Source: Dyella sp. SG609 (GTDB taxonomy: Bacteria > Pseudomonadota > Gammaproteobacteria > Xanthomonadales > Rhodanobacteraceae). Taken from it: DNA of 64,000 bases. Made by a program: the position numbers and the translations under genes. Each line of letters starts with the position of its first letter. Positions within the stretch are counted from its first letter, which is position 1. The DNA is taken from contig NZ_JAAZQJ010000003.1 of NCBI RefSeq assembly GCF_012275375.1, positions 372,001 through 436,000 on the forward strand, written 5' to 3'. A model generated the notes under the pieces. The model worked only from the letters and a program-made list of their open reading frames with translations, ran no database searches and had not been told where the DNA came from. Below, piece by piece: positions 19,141 to 27,651 of this stretch.

Positions 19141-20463
19141 CTACTGCTCGTCTTCGGCCATTTCGATCGGCCGCGCCGGCGTGATCAGCAGCTTGTCGAT
19201 GCGTGCCCCGTCCAGGTCCACCACTTCGAAGCGGATGCCCTGCCAGGCGAACACCTCGCCGGTCTGCGGGATATGGCCGAGCACGGCCATCACCATGCCG
19301 GCGGCGGTGCGGTATTCGTGTTCCTGCTCGCCGGGCAGGTGGTCCACGTGCAGCAGTTCGCGCAGGTCGTCGGTGGAGATCGAGCCGTCGACCAGCCAGC
19401 TGCCGTCCTCGCGCGGCACGATCGGCGCGGTTTCCTCGCCGCCTTGGCTGCCGCGCTGGCTGGCGCCGACCACGGCCGAGAGCAGGTCGTTGAGGGTGAC
19501 CAGGCCTTCGATGTCGCCGTATTCGTCCACCACCAGGGCCAGCTGGGTTTCGGCGTCGCGGAATTCTTCCAGCAGGTCCAGCGCGCGCGCCGTGGCCGGC
19601 ACGAACAGCGGCTTGGCCATGCGGCCGAACAGGTCCGGCGAGCCGTGGCGGAAATTGCGCAGCAGGTGCTTCACCTCGACCACGCCGACCACGTCGCTTT
19701 CGTCGGCGCGGTAGACCGGATAGCGCGAATACGGCGTGTCGCGCAGCACTTCGTCGTTCTCTTCCGGCGTGGCGGCCACGTCCAGCCAGGCGATGCGGGT
19801 GCGCGGGGTCATCACGCTGTCCACCGTGCGGTCGCCCAGGCGCAGCACGCGGTTGACCATGTTGTGCTCGTCGGCGTCCAGCACGCCCTGCTCGGCGCTT
19901 TCGGCCACCAGCAGGCGGATTTCCTCTTCCGTCACCGCATCGCTGCCGCGCTTGGCCACGCGCAGCAGGCGCAGCAGCTGGCTGCTGGAGAAATTCAGCA
20001 GCCACACGAACGGCGCGGCGATGCGCGACAGCACCAGCATCGGCATGGCGACGAAGCCGGAGACCTTCTCCGGCGCCGACAGCGCCAGGCGCTTGGGCAC
20101 CAGTTCGCCGATCACGATCTGGATGAAGGAGATCAGGGCGAAGCCCAGCACCAGGCCGATCACCTTGGCGTACGGCTCCAGCCAGGCCGCCCGGCCGCCG
20201 TGGATGGCCTCGGCGATGTGGTCGCCCAGGGCGTCGCCGGCGATGGCGCCGGTGACCAGGATCACCAGGGTCATGCCCACCTGCACGGTGGACAGGAAAT
20301 GCTCGGGCGCCTCGGCATGGCGCAGCGCGACGCGGGCGCGCCGGCTGGTCTTGGCCATCTGCTTGAGGCGGCTCTTGCGGGAGGCGACCAGGGCCATTTC
20401 CGAGAGGGCGAAGAAGCCGTTGGCCAGCGCGAGCACGAAGACGGTCGCGATCTCGGTCAGCAT
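19141..20463 (-). CDS. CNNM/CorC-HlyC family membrane protein
   Basis: A 440-residue membrane protein. The N-terminal DUF21 (CNNM) domain has about three to four helices and starts MLTEIATVFVLALANGFFALSE. A CBS pair follows (about residues 200-330, with VMTPRTRIAWLD and LVVDEYGDIEGLVTL). A C-terminal CorC/HlyC domain is recognisable by DLRELL and HIPQTGEVFAWQGIRFEV. Relatives are implicated in magnesium and cobalt efflux; the hemolysin label is historical. It diverges from the DUF47 gene. Confidence 0.9.
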   Translation of the reverse strand: MLTEIATVFVLALANGFFALSEMALVASRKSRLKQMAKTSRRARVALRHAEAPEHFLSTVQVGMTLVILVTGAIAGDALGDHIAEAIHGGRAAWLEPYAKVIGLVLGFALISFIQIVIGELVPKRLALSAPEKVSGFVAMPMLVLSRIAAPFVWLLNFSSSQLLRLLRVAKRGSDAVTEEEIRLLVAESAEQGVLDADEHNMVNRVLRLGDRTVDSVMTPRTRIAWLDVAATPEENDEVLRDTPYSRYPVYRADESDVVGVVEVKHLLRNFRHGSPDLFGRMAKPLFVPATARALDLLEEFRDAETQLALVVDEYGDIEGLVTLNDLLSAVVGASQRGSQGGEETAPIVPREDGSWLVDGSISTDDLRELLHVDHLPGEQEHEYRTAAGMVMAVLGHIPQTGEVFAWQGIRFEVVDLDGARIDKLLITPARPIEMAEDEQ

Positions 20464-20617
20464 CGGGGGGAAGCGGTAGCGGGTCGGGGCATGGCCGGGA
20501 GTGTAAGGCCTGCGGGGGCGGGGCCGGCAGCGGGGGCTTGCTGCCGGGGCTTAAGCCTGTCCTGTAACATATCCGTCAATTTTCCTTTCTTCCCATCGGC
20601 TTCCAGGCATTCCGCGC

Positions 20618-21247
20618 ATGTTTTCACTGCAGACGATCTTCGGCAAAGGCGACAAGTTCTACGGCCTGCTCGAGCAAAGCGCGGAGGCGGTGCGGGAAAG
20701 CGCCCGCGCCCTGCACGAGCTGGTGACCCATAGCGACCGCGCCCCGGTGATGGCCGCCTTCGCCTCGGCCCGGGCGCGGGAGAAAGCACTGGCCGCGCAG
20801 ATCAGCGAGGAACTGGTCAACACCTTCGTCACCGCGCTGGACCGCGAGGACATCGAGGCGCTGAACTCGGCGCTGTACAAGATCCCCAAGACGGTGGAGA
20901 AGTTCGCCGAGCGCTACGAGATCGTCGCCGCGCGCCTGTCCGACGTGGACTTCGCCCAGCGCGCCCAGGTGCTGGAGCAGGCCAGCGCGGTGGTGTCGGA
21001 AATGATCGGCGAGCTGCGCCGCGGCCTGCGCATCGACCCGGTGAAGAAGCTGCAGGACCGCCTGCAGACGCTGGAATCCGAAGGCGACCGCATGCTGCTG
21101 GCGCCGTACCGCACGCTGTACGTGGAAGGCAGCGACGCCATGCGCGCCATGCTGGCCAAGGACCTGTTCGAGCTGATCGAGAAAGCCATCGACAAGTGCC
21201 GCGACGTCGGCAACATCGTGTATTCCATCGTGCTCAAGAACTCCTGA
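20618..21247 (+). CDS. DUF47 (PhoU-like) phosphate transport accessory protein
   Basis: A 209-residue all-helical protein of the DUF47/TIGR00153 family, distantly PhoU-like. It contains YGLLEQSAEAVRESARAL and DREDIEALNSALYKIPKTVEKF. Members are encoded directly before low-affinity phosphate transporters and are thought to modulate them. The pit gene starts 10 bases downstream, which supports that role here. Confidence 0.88.
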   Translation: MFSLQTIFGKGDKFYGLLEQSAEAVRESARALHELVTHSDRAPVMAAFASARAREKALAAQISEELVNTFVTALDREDIEALNSALYKIPKTVEKFAERYEIVAARLSDVDFAQRAQVLEQASAVVSEMIGELRRGLRIDPVKKLQDRLQTLESEGDRMLLAPYRTLYVEGSDAMRAMLAKDLFELIEKAIDKCRDVGNIVYSIVLKNS

Positions 21248-21257
21248 GGCGCCCGCG

Positions 21258-22376
21258 ATGAGCATGGTCTTCGCGGTGGTGCTGATCGCACTGGTCTTCA
21301 CCTACATCAACGGTTTTCACGACACCGCCAACTCCATCGCCACGGTGGTGGCGACCAAGGTGCTGACGCCGGGCCAGGCGGTGATCCTGGCCGCCATCAC
21401 CAACCTGATCGGCGCGCTGTGGGGCACCGCGGTGGCCAAGACGATCGCCGCCGGCCTGATCGACACCCACGTGGTGGCGGCTGGTTCCCAGCTGCTGATC
21501 TGCGCGCTGGGCGCAGCCACGGTGTGGAACCTGCTGACCTGGTGGCTGGGCCTGCCGTCCAGTTCCAGCCATGCCCTGGTCGGCGCCCTGGTGGGCGCGG
21601 CGATCGCGGCCTCGGGCGACAACTTCGCCGCCATCATCTGGTCGCAGGGCGGCGATCACTGGTGGCAGGGCAAGGGCGTGATCCCCAAGGTGGTGGTGCC
21701 GATGGTGGTGTCGCCGCTGCTGGGCTTCGTCATGGGCTTCCTGCTGATGGGCGCGCTGTATGCGCTGCTCGGCTGGTTCTCCAGCCAGAGCGGCCCGCTG
21801 CGCCGGCTCGGCCGCACGCCCTTCGTCAACAGCTTCTTCGGCAAGGCGCAGATCGTCTCGGCCAGCGCCATGGGCCTGGCCCATGGCATGAACGACGCGC
21901 AGAAGAGCATGGGCATCATCGCCCTGGCCCTGGCCGGCGCCACCGCCGCGGGCCAGTTCGACAGCCTGCCGTCGTGGCTGGGTTTCCTGCGCATCCATGG
22001 CTCGGCCGACGGCGGCTTCGACGTGCCGGCGTGGGTGGCGGTTGTGTGCGCGCTGACCATGGCCGGCGGCACCGCCGGCGGCGGCTGGCGCATCATCAAG
22101 ACGCTGGGCCACAAGATGGTGAAGCTGCATCCCATCAATGGCTTCGCCGCCGAAGGCAGCTCGGCCGCGGTGATCCTCACCGCCTCGGCGCTGGGCGTGC
22201 CGGTGTCGACCACGCACAACGTGTCGGCTTCGATCATGGGCGTGGGCGCTGCCAAGCGCTGGAATGCGATCCGCTGGTCGGTGGTGGAGCGGATGGTGTG
22301 GGCGTGGATCCTCACCCTGCCGGTCACGGCGCTGCTGGCCTACGGCGCGGTGCGGTTGGCGCAGGCGCTGTCTTAA
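21258..22376 (+). CDS. pit: Inorganic phosphate transporter, Pit family
   Basis: A 372-residue inner-membrane protein with about ten helices. The two inverted PiT signatures are present: YINGFHDTANSIATVVAT near the N-terminus and GLAHGMNDAQKSMGIIALAL in the second half. WWLGLPSSSSHALVGALVGA and GVPVSTTHNVSASIMGVG mark the paired loops. It forms an operon with the DUF47 gene and probably imports metal-phosphate with low affinity. Confidence 0.95.
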   Translation: MSMVFAVVLIALVFTYINGFHDTANSIATVVATKVLTPGQAVILAAITNLIGALWGTAVAKTIAAGLIDTHVVAAGSQLLICALGAATVWNLLTWWLGLPSSSSHALVGALVGAAIAASGDNFAAIIWSQGGDHWWQGKGVIPKVVVPMVVSPLLGFVMGFLLMGALYALLGWFSSQSGPLRRLGRTPFVNSFFGKAQIVSASAMGLAHGMNDAQKSMGIIALALAGATAAGQFDSLPSWLGFLRIHGSADGGFDVPAWVAVVCALTMAGGTAGGGWRIIKTLGHKMVKLHPINGFAAEGSSAAVILTASALGVPVSTTHNVSASIMGVGAAKRWNAIRWSVVERMVWAWILTLPVTALLAYGAVRLAQALS

Positions 22377-22380
22377 GAGC

Positions 22381-22785
22381 TCAGAAGTCGTCGCCGCCGT
22401 CGGCGACGACTTGTTCCAGCTCGTCGCCCAGTTCGCCCAGCTCGTGGATCACCCGCTGCAGTTCTTCGATCGAGAGCAGCTCGTAGGGGCGGTTCTCGCA
22501 CAGGTGCAGGAAGGGCGAGCCGTCCAGGTCGGCCACGGCGAGGAAACCCACGCGCTGCTCCCAATTGAAGCGCAGGCAGCGGCGCGCGTCGGCGCCGGCC
22601 AGCGGGCCGATCGGGGTGGAGACGCGCAGGAAGCGGCGGCCGGCTTCGTCTTCCAGCTCGGCCAGGTAGATGCCCTGGTGCCGCCCGCGCGGCAGCGGCA
22701 GGTCGAAGCTGATCAGGTAGGGCCCGTTGTGGCGCAGCTCGTGCTTTGCGCCGATATGGGAACGCACGGCTTCGAAGTGATGCAT
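22381..22785 (-). CDS. Hypothetical protein, 134 residues
   Basis: I do not recognise this family. The protein is acidic, without signal peptide or membrane segment. It has an alternating beta-rich core (PYLISFDLPLPRG, RFLRVSTPIGPL, RVGFLAVADLDG) and an acidic C-terminal helix rich in Glu and Leu. This overall plan resembles small one-domain chaperone-like or YbjN-like folds, but that is only an impression. It converges on pit with a four-base gap, leaving no room for a separate terminator. Codon use matches its neighbours, so it looks like a real gene. Confidence 0.7.
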   Translation of the reverse strand: MHHFEAVRSHIGAKHELRHNGPYLISFDLPLPRGRHQGIYLAELEDEAGRRFLRVSTPIGPLAGADARRCLRFNWEQRVGFLAVADLDGSPFLHLCENRPYELLSIEELQRVIHELGELGDELEQVVADGGDDF

Positions 22786-22896
22786 GAGGCGGCTCCCGGC
22801 AGCAGAACGGGTTCCGCTACTCTGCCACGACTTTATGACGGCGCGCGCTAAGACTTACCGCTATAGGCCTTCATGCCGTCTCACCCCGGACACGCC

Positions 22897-23238
22897 ATGA
22901 ACGAACAGCACGCCCGCATTTTCGCCGCCATCGCCGCCATTCCCCCGGGCCGCGTCGCCAGCTACGGCGCCATCGCCGCCCGCGCCGGCCTGCCCGGGCG
23001 CGCCCGCCTGGTCGGGCGTGTGCTGGGCGAGGTGCCCGATGGCATGGAACTGCCGTGGTTCCGCGTGCTGCGTTCCAGCGGGCAGATTGCGTTTCCGCCG
23101 GGCAGCCGCGGGTTTCGCGAGCAGTCCAGGCGCCTGCGCGCCGAGGGCGTGGAAGTGAAGAACGGCAAGGTGCCGCTGTCGCGCTTCGGGCTGGATGCGG
23201 ATATTGACCGCGCGCTGTGGGGCATGCCGGGCGATTGA
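22897..23238 (+). CDS. Alkyltransferase-like protein (MGMT family, no acceptor cysteine)
   Basis: A 113-residue protein matching the DNA-binding domain of O6-alkylguanine-DNA alkyltransferases: [17 protein letters not shown], then [13 protein letters not shown]. The usual PCHRV active site reads PWFRV here, so the alkyl-accepting cysteine is replaced by tryptophan, as in ATL proteins. ATLs bind alkylated bases and hand them to nucleotide excision repair. An ATG at 22873 would add eight residues (MPSHPGHA); I prefer 22897 from family alignment, with moderate certainty. Confidence 0.85.
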   Translation: MNEQHARIFAAIAAIPPGRVASYGAIAARAGLPGRARLVGRVLGEVPDGMELPWFRVLRSSGQIAFPPGSRGFREQSRRLRAEGVEVKNGKVPLSRFGLDADIDRALWGMPGD

Positions 23239-23333
23239 CGCTCGCCGCGCCGACCGCGAAATCGGAGCTCGCCTACACGATGAAGCGCCGCACGCCCGGG
23301 GCGCCGCGGGCCGCATTTGCTAGCATTCGGGGA

Positions 23334-25145
23334 ATGTCTTCCTCTCCCCTCGACATTCTTCACAGCGTCTTCGGCTACACCAGCTTCCGCGGCCAGCAGC
23401 AAGCCATCGTCGAGCAGGTGGCGGAGGGCGGCGACGCCCTGGTGCTGATGCCGACCGGCGGCGGCAAGTCGCTGTGCTACCAGATTCCCGCCCTGCTGCG
23501 GCAGGGCACGGGCATCGTGGTGTCGCCGCTGATCGCGCTGATGCAGGACCAGGTCGACGCGTTGCGCGAGGCCGGCGTCGCCGCTGCCTATCTCAACTCC
23601 AGCCTGTCCGCCGAGGACCAGCGCGAAGTGGAGCGGCAGCTGCTGGCCGGCGAGCTGAATTTGCTCTACGTGGCGCCGGAGCGCCTGCTCACGCCGCGCT
23701 TCCTCGGCCTGCTGGAACGCACCGAGGTGGCGCTGTTCGCCATCGACGAAGCGCACTGCGTATCGCAGTGGGGCCACGATTTCCGTCCCGAGTACCGCGA
23801 GCTGGCGGTGTTGCACCAGCGCTTTGCGCAGGTGCCGCGCATCGCGCTCACCGCCACCGCCGACCCGCGCACGCGCGAGGAGATCGTCGAGCGCCTGGCG
23901 CTGCAGGACGCGCGCCAGTTCCTGTCCAGCTTCGACCGCCCCAACATCCGCTACCGCGTGGCCCTGCGCCACAACGCGAAGCGCCAGCTCACGGATTTTC
24001 TCGAGGGCCATCGTGGCGAAGCCGGCATCGTGTATTGCCTCAGTCGCCGCAAGGTCGACGAAACCGCGCAGTGGTTGGCCGAGGCCGGCATTGCCGCGCT
24101 GCCTTATCACGCCGGGCTGGACGCGGCCACGCGCGCGGCGAACCAGCAGCGCTTCCTGCGCGAGGACGGCGTGGTGATGGTGGCCACGGTGGCCTTCGGC
24201 ATGGGCATCGATAAGCCGGACGTGCGCTTCGTCGCGCACCTGGACCTGCCGCGCAGCATGGAAGGCTATTACCAGGAGACCGGCCGCGCGGGACGCGACA
24301 GCCTGCCGGCCGAGGCCTGGATGATCTACGGCCTGTCCGACGTGGTGACAATGAGCCAGATGATCGCCCAGTCCGAATCCGCCGACGAGCGCAAGCGCGT
24401 GGAGCGGCAGAAGCTGGAATCGCTGCTCGCCTATGCCGAAGCCACCGAATGCCGCCGCGTGCGCCTGCTCGGCGCGTTCGGCGAGACCTATGCGGGCCCC
24501 TGCGGCAACTGCGACAACTGCCTGGAGCCGCCGAAAACCTGGGACGCCACCGTACCCGCGCAGAAGGCGCTGTCGGCGGTGTACCGCAGCGGACAGCGCT
24601 TCGGCTCCGGCCACGTGATCGACATCCTGCGCGGTGTGGACAGCGAGCGCATGAGCCAGCTGCGCCACGATCACCTGAGCACCTTCGGCATCGGCGCCGA
24701 CATGGACGAAAAACAATGGCGTTCGGTATTCCGCCAGCTGCTCGCCGCGGGGCTGCTGGAAGCGGAAGGCGAGTACGGCACGCTGCGCCTCACCCGCAGC
24801 AGCCGCGAGGTGCTGACCGGCAACCGCGAAGTGCTGCTGCGCGAGGACACGCGGCCGGAACGCCGCTCGCGCCGCCGCCGCGACAGCCAGCTGGTCACCG
24901 GCAGCAGCCTGGGCATCGAAGCCTACGAGCAGCCCATGTGGGATGCGCTGCGCGCCCTGCGCGCGAAACTCGCGAAGCAGCATGGCGTGCCGGCTTATGT
25001 GATCTTCCACGACGCCACCTTGCTCGCGATGCTGCGCGAGCTGCCGGCGAACGAGGCGGAGATGGGCTCGATCAGCGGCGTGGGCAAGGCGAAGCTGGAG
25101 CGGTACGGGCGGGATTTCCTGGCGGTGATCAACGCGCAGGAGTGA
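23334..25145 (+). CDS. recQ: ATP-dependent DNA helicase RecQ
   Basis: 3'-5' superfamily-2 helicase of 603 residues used in recombination and fork repair. Walker [18 protein letters not shown]-type motif [18 protein letters not shown], and motif VI with [13 protein letters not shown] zinc site ([12 protein letters not shown] then [10 protein letters not shown]), winged helix, and an HRDC domain (about residues 520-600, with YVIFHDATL and [13 protein letters not shown]) complete it. The ATG at 23334 gives the family N-terminus; a longer frame overlaps the preceding gene. Confidence 0.97.
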   Translation: MSSSPLDILHSVFGYTSFRGQQQAIVEQVAEGGDALVLMPTGGGKSLCYQIPALLRQGTGIVVSPLIALMQDQVDALREAGVAAAYLNSSLSAEDQREVERQLLAGELNLLYVAPERLLTPRFLGLLERTEVALFAIDEAHCVSQWGHDFRPEYRELAVLHQRFAQVPRIALTATADPRTREEIVERLALQDARQFLSSFDRPNIRYRVALRHNAKRQLTDFLEGHRGEAGIVYCLSRRKVDETAQWLAEAGIAALPYHAGLDAATRAANQQRFLREDGVVMVATVAFGMGIDKPDVRFVAHLDLPRSMEGYYQETGRAGRDSLPAEAWMIYGLSDVVTMSQMIAQSESADERKRVERQKLESLLAYAEATECRRVRLLGAFGETYAGPCGNCDNCLEPPKTWDATVPAQKALSAVYRSGQRFGSGHVIDILRGVDSERMSQLRHDHLSTFGIGADMDEKQWRSVFRQLLAAGLLEAEGEYGTLRLTRSSREVLTGNREVLLREDTRPERRSRRRRDSQLVTGSSLGIEAYEQPMWDALRALRAKLAKQHGVPAYVIFHDATLLAMLRELPANEAEMGSISGVGKAKLERYGRDFLAVINAQE

Positions 25146-25164
25146 TGTCGACGTGCGGCTCTTG

Positions 25165-25304
25165 CTCGTCATCCCGGCGTAGGCCGGGATCCAGTGGCGA
25201 CAGCGCTCATGGAACGCGGGAAGCCAGCCGGCATCACCAGCGGAGCCTGCGGCGACCATCGAGTGATATCGCCACTGGATCCCGGCCTGCGCCGGGATGA
25301 CGAG
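25165..25304. repeat. Paired REP-like palindromic element
   Basis: Outer arms 25165-25200 and 25269-25304 are reverse complements over 36 bases with one mismatch. Each arm itself holds a short palindrome around ATCCCGGC / GCCGGGAT. It lies in the 323-base gap between recQ and the antiporter gene, both on the plus strand. Similar single units occur at 41922-41949 and 57025-57044. No gene is visible elsewhere in the gap. Confidence 0.85.
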
Positions 25305-25468
25305 AGTGGAGGTTGAGGAAAGGCCGAAAATGCGCCTTCGCGCTTGTGCCGCACGCCCCAAGCCCTTACAACACCTAGACGCGCCACGACGAGCCTGCTT
25401 GTCCACCACGGCGCCCCCGCGCTCCCTCAGCGCCCGGGTACCCGCTCATCACCGGAAGGACCGCCGCC

Positions 25469-27127
25469 ATGCATGACGCCCCTCTTATCGGCACCATCGT
25501 CGGCGGCATCGTGCTCGCCTTCTTCTTCGCCGCCATCGCGCACCGCCTGCGCCTGCCGCCGCTGGCCGGCTATCTGCTCGCCGGCGTGGTGTGCGGACCG
25601 TTCACCCCGGGCTTCGTCGCCGACGGCCATCTGGCGCACCAGCTGGCGGAGATCGGCGTGGTGCTGCTGATGTTCGGCGTCGGCCTGCACTTCTCGCTGA
25701 AGGATCTGCTCTCGGTCAAATCCATCGCCATCCCCGGCGCGCTCGGGCAGATGGCGGTGGCCACAGTGCTGGGCATGCTGCTGGGCTGGGCGCTGGGCTG
25801 GCCGATGGTGCAGAGCTTCGTGTTCGGCCTGGCGCTGTCGGTGGCCAGCACCGTGGTGCTGCTGCGCGCGATGGAAGAGCGCCGGCTGATGGAGACCGAG
25901 CGCGGGCGCATCGCGGTGGGCTGGCTGATCGTCGAGGACCTCGCCATGGTGCTGGCGCTGGTGCTGCTGCCGGCCATCGGCGCGTCGCTGAATGCCGGGC
26001 AGTCGATGTCCTTCGGCGAGATCGCCATGACCGTCGGCATCACCATCGGCAAGGTGGTGGCCTTCGTGGCGGTGATGCTGATCGTGGGCAAGCGGCTGAT
26101 CCCCTGGCTGCTGCAGGTGATCGCGCAGACCGGTTCGCGCGAACTGTTCCGCCTGGCCGTGCTGGCGATCGCGCTGGGCGTGGCCTTCGGCGCCGCGGGG
26201 CTGTTCGGCGTGTCGTTCGAGCTGGGCGCGTTCTTCGCCGGCATGATGATGGGCGAGTCGAAACTCGCGCACGACGCCGCCGAGGAAACCCTGCCGCTGC
26301 GCGATGCGTTCGCCGTGCTGTTCTTCGTTTCCATCGGCATGCTGTTCAATTACCAGGTGCTGCTGTCCGAGCCGCTAGTGGTGCTGGCCGCGCTGGCGAT
26401 CATCGTGATCGGCAAGTCGGTGGCGGCGCTGGGCATCGTGCTGGCCTTCCGCAAGCCGATGACCACCGCGCTCACCATCGCCACCAGCCTGGCGCAGATC
26501 GGCGAGTTCTCCTTCATCCTGATCGGCGTGGGCGTGGCGCAGAACCTGGTGACCAAGGAAGCGCAGGACGTGCTGCTGGCCGCGGCGATCCTGTCCATCC
26601 TGATCAATCCGCTGCTGTTCAAGCTGCTCGATCGCGCCAAGGCGCGGATGGATGCGCGCGCGGCCGCCGCCGAGGCGGAGCAGGGCGGCACCGCCGCCGT
26701 GCCGCTGCAGCCGACCGAGCTGAGCGGGCACGTGGTGGTGGCCGGCTACGGCAAGCTCGGCCAGCTGCTGGGCGAAGCAGTGCATGCCACCGGCCTGCCG
26801 CTGCTGGTGCTGGAAGAGGAAAAAGACCACGTCGATACCTTGCAGCAGCAGGGCATCGAGACCCTGGTGGGCAATGCCTCCAGCGACGAAGTGCTGGGCG
26901 CCGCCAACCTGCCGGAAGCGAAGGCGCTGCTGGTGACCTTGCCGCAGGCGTTCGAGAGCGGCGAGGTGGTGCGCGCGGCGCGGCAGTTGAATCCAAGGCT
27001 GCGCATCATTGCGCGGGCGGATTCGGAGGAGTGCCGCGAGCATCTGCAGAAGCAGGGTGCGGATATGGTGGTGATGGGCGAACGGGAGCTGGCGCGGGCG
27101 ATGACCGAAGGTCTGGCGCCTGCGTAG
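25469..27127 (+). CDS. CPA2-family cation:proton antiporter, YbaL type
   Basis: A 552-residue protein: about twelve membrane helices (residues 1-390), then a cytoplasmic Rossmann/TrkA-N domain (about 415-530) with VVVAGYGKLGQLLGEA and the acidic residue in LLVLEEEKDHV. AGVVCGPFTPG, GVGLHFSLKDLL and SLAQIGEFSFILIGVG fit KefB/KefC/YbaL. The ligand could be NAD(H) or a glutathione adduct; YbaL is the closest by layout. The final TAG (27125-27127) lies inside the palindrome that starts at 27122. Confidence 0.9.
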   Translation: MHDAPLIGTIVGGIVLAFFFAAIAHRLRLPPLAGYLLAGVVCGPFTPGFVADGHLAHQLAEIGVVLLMFGVGLHFSLKDLLSVKSIAIPGALGQMAVATVLGMLLGWALGWPMVQSFVFGLALSVASTVVLLRAMEERRLMETERGRIAVGWLIVEDLAMVLALVLLPAIGASLNAGQSMSFGEIAMTVGITIGKVVAFVAVMLIVGKRLIPWLLQVIAQTGSRELFRLAVLAIALGVAFGAAGLFGVSFELGAFFAGMMMGESKLAHDAAEETLPLRDAFAVLFFVSIGMLFNYQVLLSEPLVVLAALAIIVIGKSVAALGIVLAFRKPMTTALTIATSLAQIGEFSFILIGVGVAQNLVTKEAQDVLLAAAILSILINPLLFKLLDRAKARMDARAAAAEAEQGGTAAVPLQPTELSGHVVVAGYGKLGQLLGEAVHATGLPLLVLEEEKDHVDTLQQQGIETLVGNASSDEVLGAANLPEAKALLVTLPQAFESGEVVRAARQLNPRLRIIARADSEECREHLQKQGADMVVMGERELARAMTEGLAPA

Positions 27128-27208
27128 GTTGGGGTGAGCGCAGCGAACCCCAACGAACCTCGCGGCCGTGCTGCAAGTTGGGGTTCGCTGCGCTCACCCC
27201 AACCTACG
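27122..27208. repeat. Convergent-junction palindrome, copy B
   Basis: Arms 27123-27154 and 27177-27208 are perfect 32-base reverse complements around a 22-base centre; one more flanking base on the left (27122) matches copies A and C. The left end supplies the stop codon of the antiporter gene. The element sits between that gene (plus) and the small gene 27215-27478 (minus), so a transcript from either side would form the same hairpin. Confidence 0.92.
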
Positions 27209-27214
27209 TTGCGT

Positions 27215-27478
27215 TCAGCCCGTCATGCGCCAGCGCTCTCCCGGCTCATCCGGATCGCGCCCATGCGTCATCGCCGCGGCCTGCCGCAGATAACGCCACT
27301 CTTCCAGCGATGCCGGCAGCCGCGCCTGCGGCCACGCCTCGCGCAGCGCGGCCAGTGCCTGCTCGGCGCTGTCGTAGCGTCCGGTCTCTTGCATGTCGAA
27401 CATGCTGCGCCAGCGGCGTCCGTGGCGGACGATGCGGAACAGCCCTGCCTTCGCGGGGAATACGTATTGGGCCAGCAT
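27215..27478 (-). CDS. Small hypothetical protein, 87 residues
   Basis: I do not recognise a named family. The protein starts MLAQYVFPAKAGLFRIVRHG and is rich in Arg, Trp and Ala, with no signal peptide or membrane helix. YDSAEQALAALREAWP looks like an amphipathic helix. An ATG at 27589 would extend the frame to 124 residues, but the added part is low in secondary-structure signal. The gene is followed by palindrome copy B and preceded by a hairpin that ends the aminopeptidase gene, so it is probably transcribed alone. Confidence 0.55.
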   Translation of the reverse strand: MLAQYVFPAKAGLFRIVRHGRRWRSMFDMQETGRYDSAEQALAALREAWPQARLPASLEEWRYLRQAAAMTHGRDPDEPGERWRMTG

Positions 27479-27600
27479 GAAGCGGTTCTTGCCGTGGGGG
27501 ACGGTGTCCGCATAGCGTGCGCGCGGCCTATGACCGGATCGTGATTCGGCGAAGACGGCTTTGTGGCTCTTCGTGAAATCTCCGTTCATCCGCTGATGGA

Positions 27601-27629
27601 AAACAAACGGCCCGCCGAAGCGGGCCGTT
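27601..27629 (-). terminator. Rho-independent terminator after the M28 aminopeptidase gene
   Basis: On the minus strand CGGCCCGC and GCGGGCCG pair around a TTCG tetraloop and are followed by TTTGTTT. It begins about 22 bases after the aminopeptidase stop codon. Confidence 0.85.
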
Positions 27630-27651
27630 CGCGTGCTGCGGTGAGCGCCGC

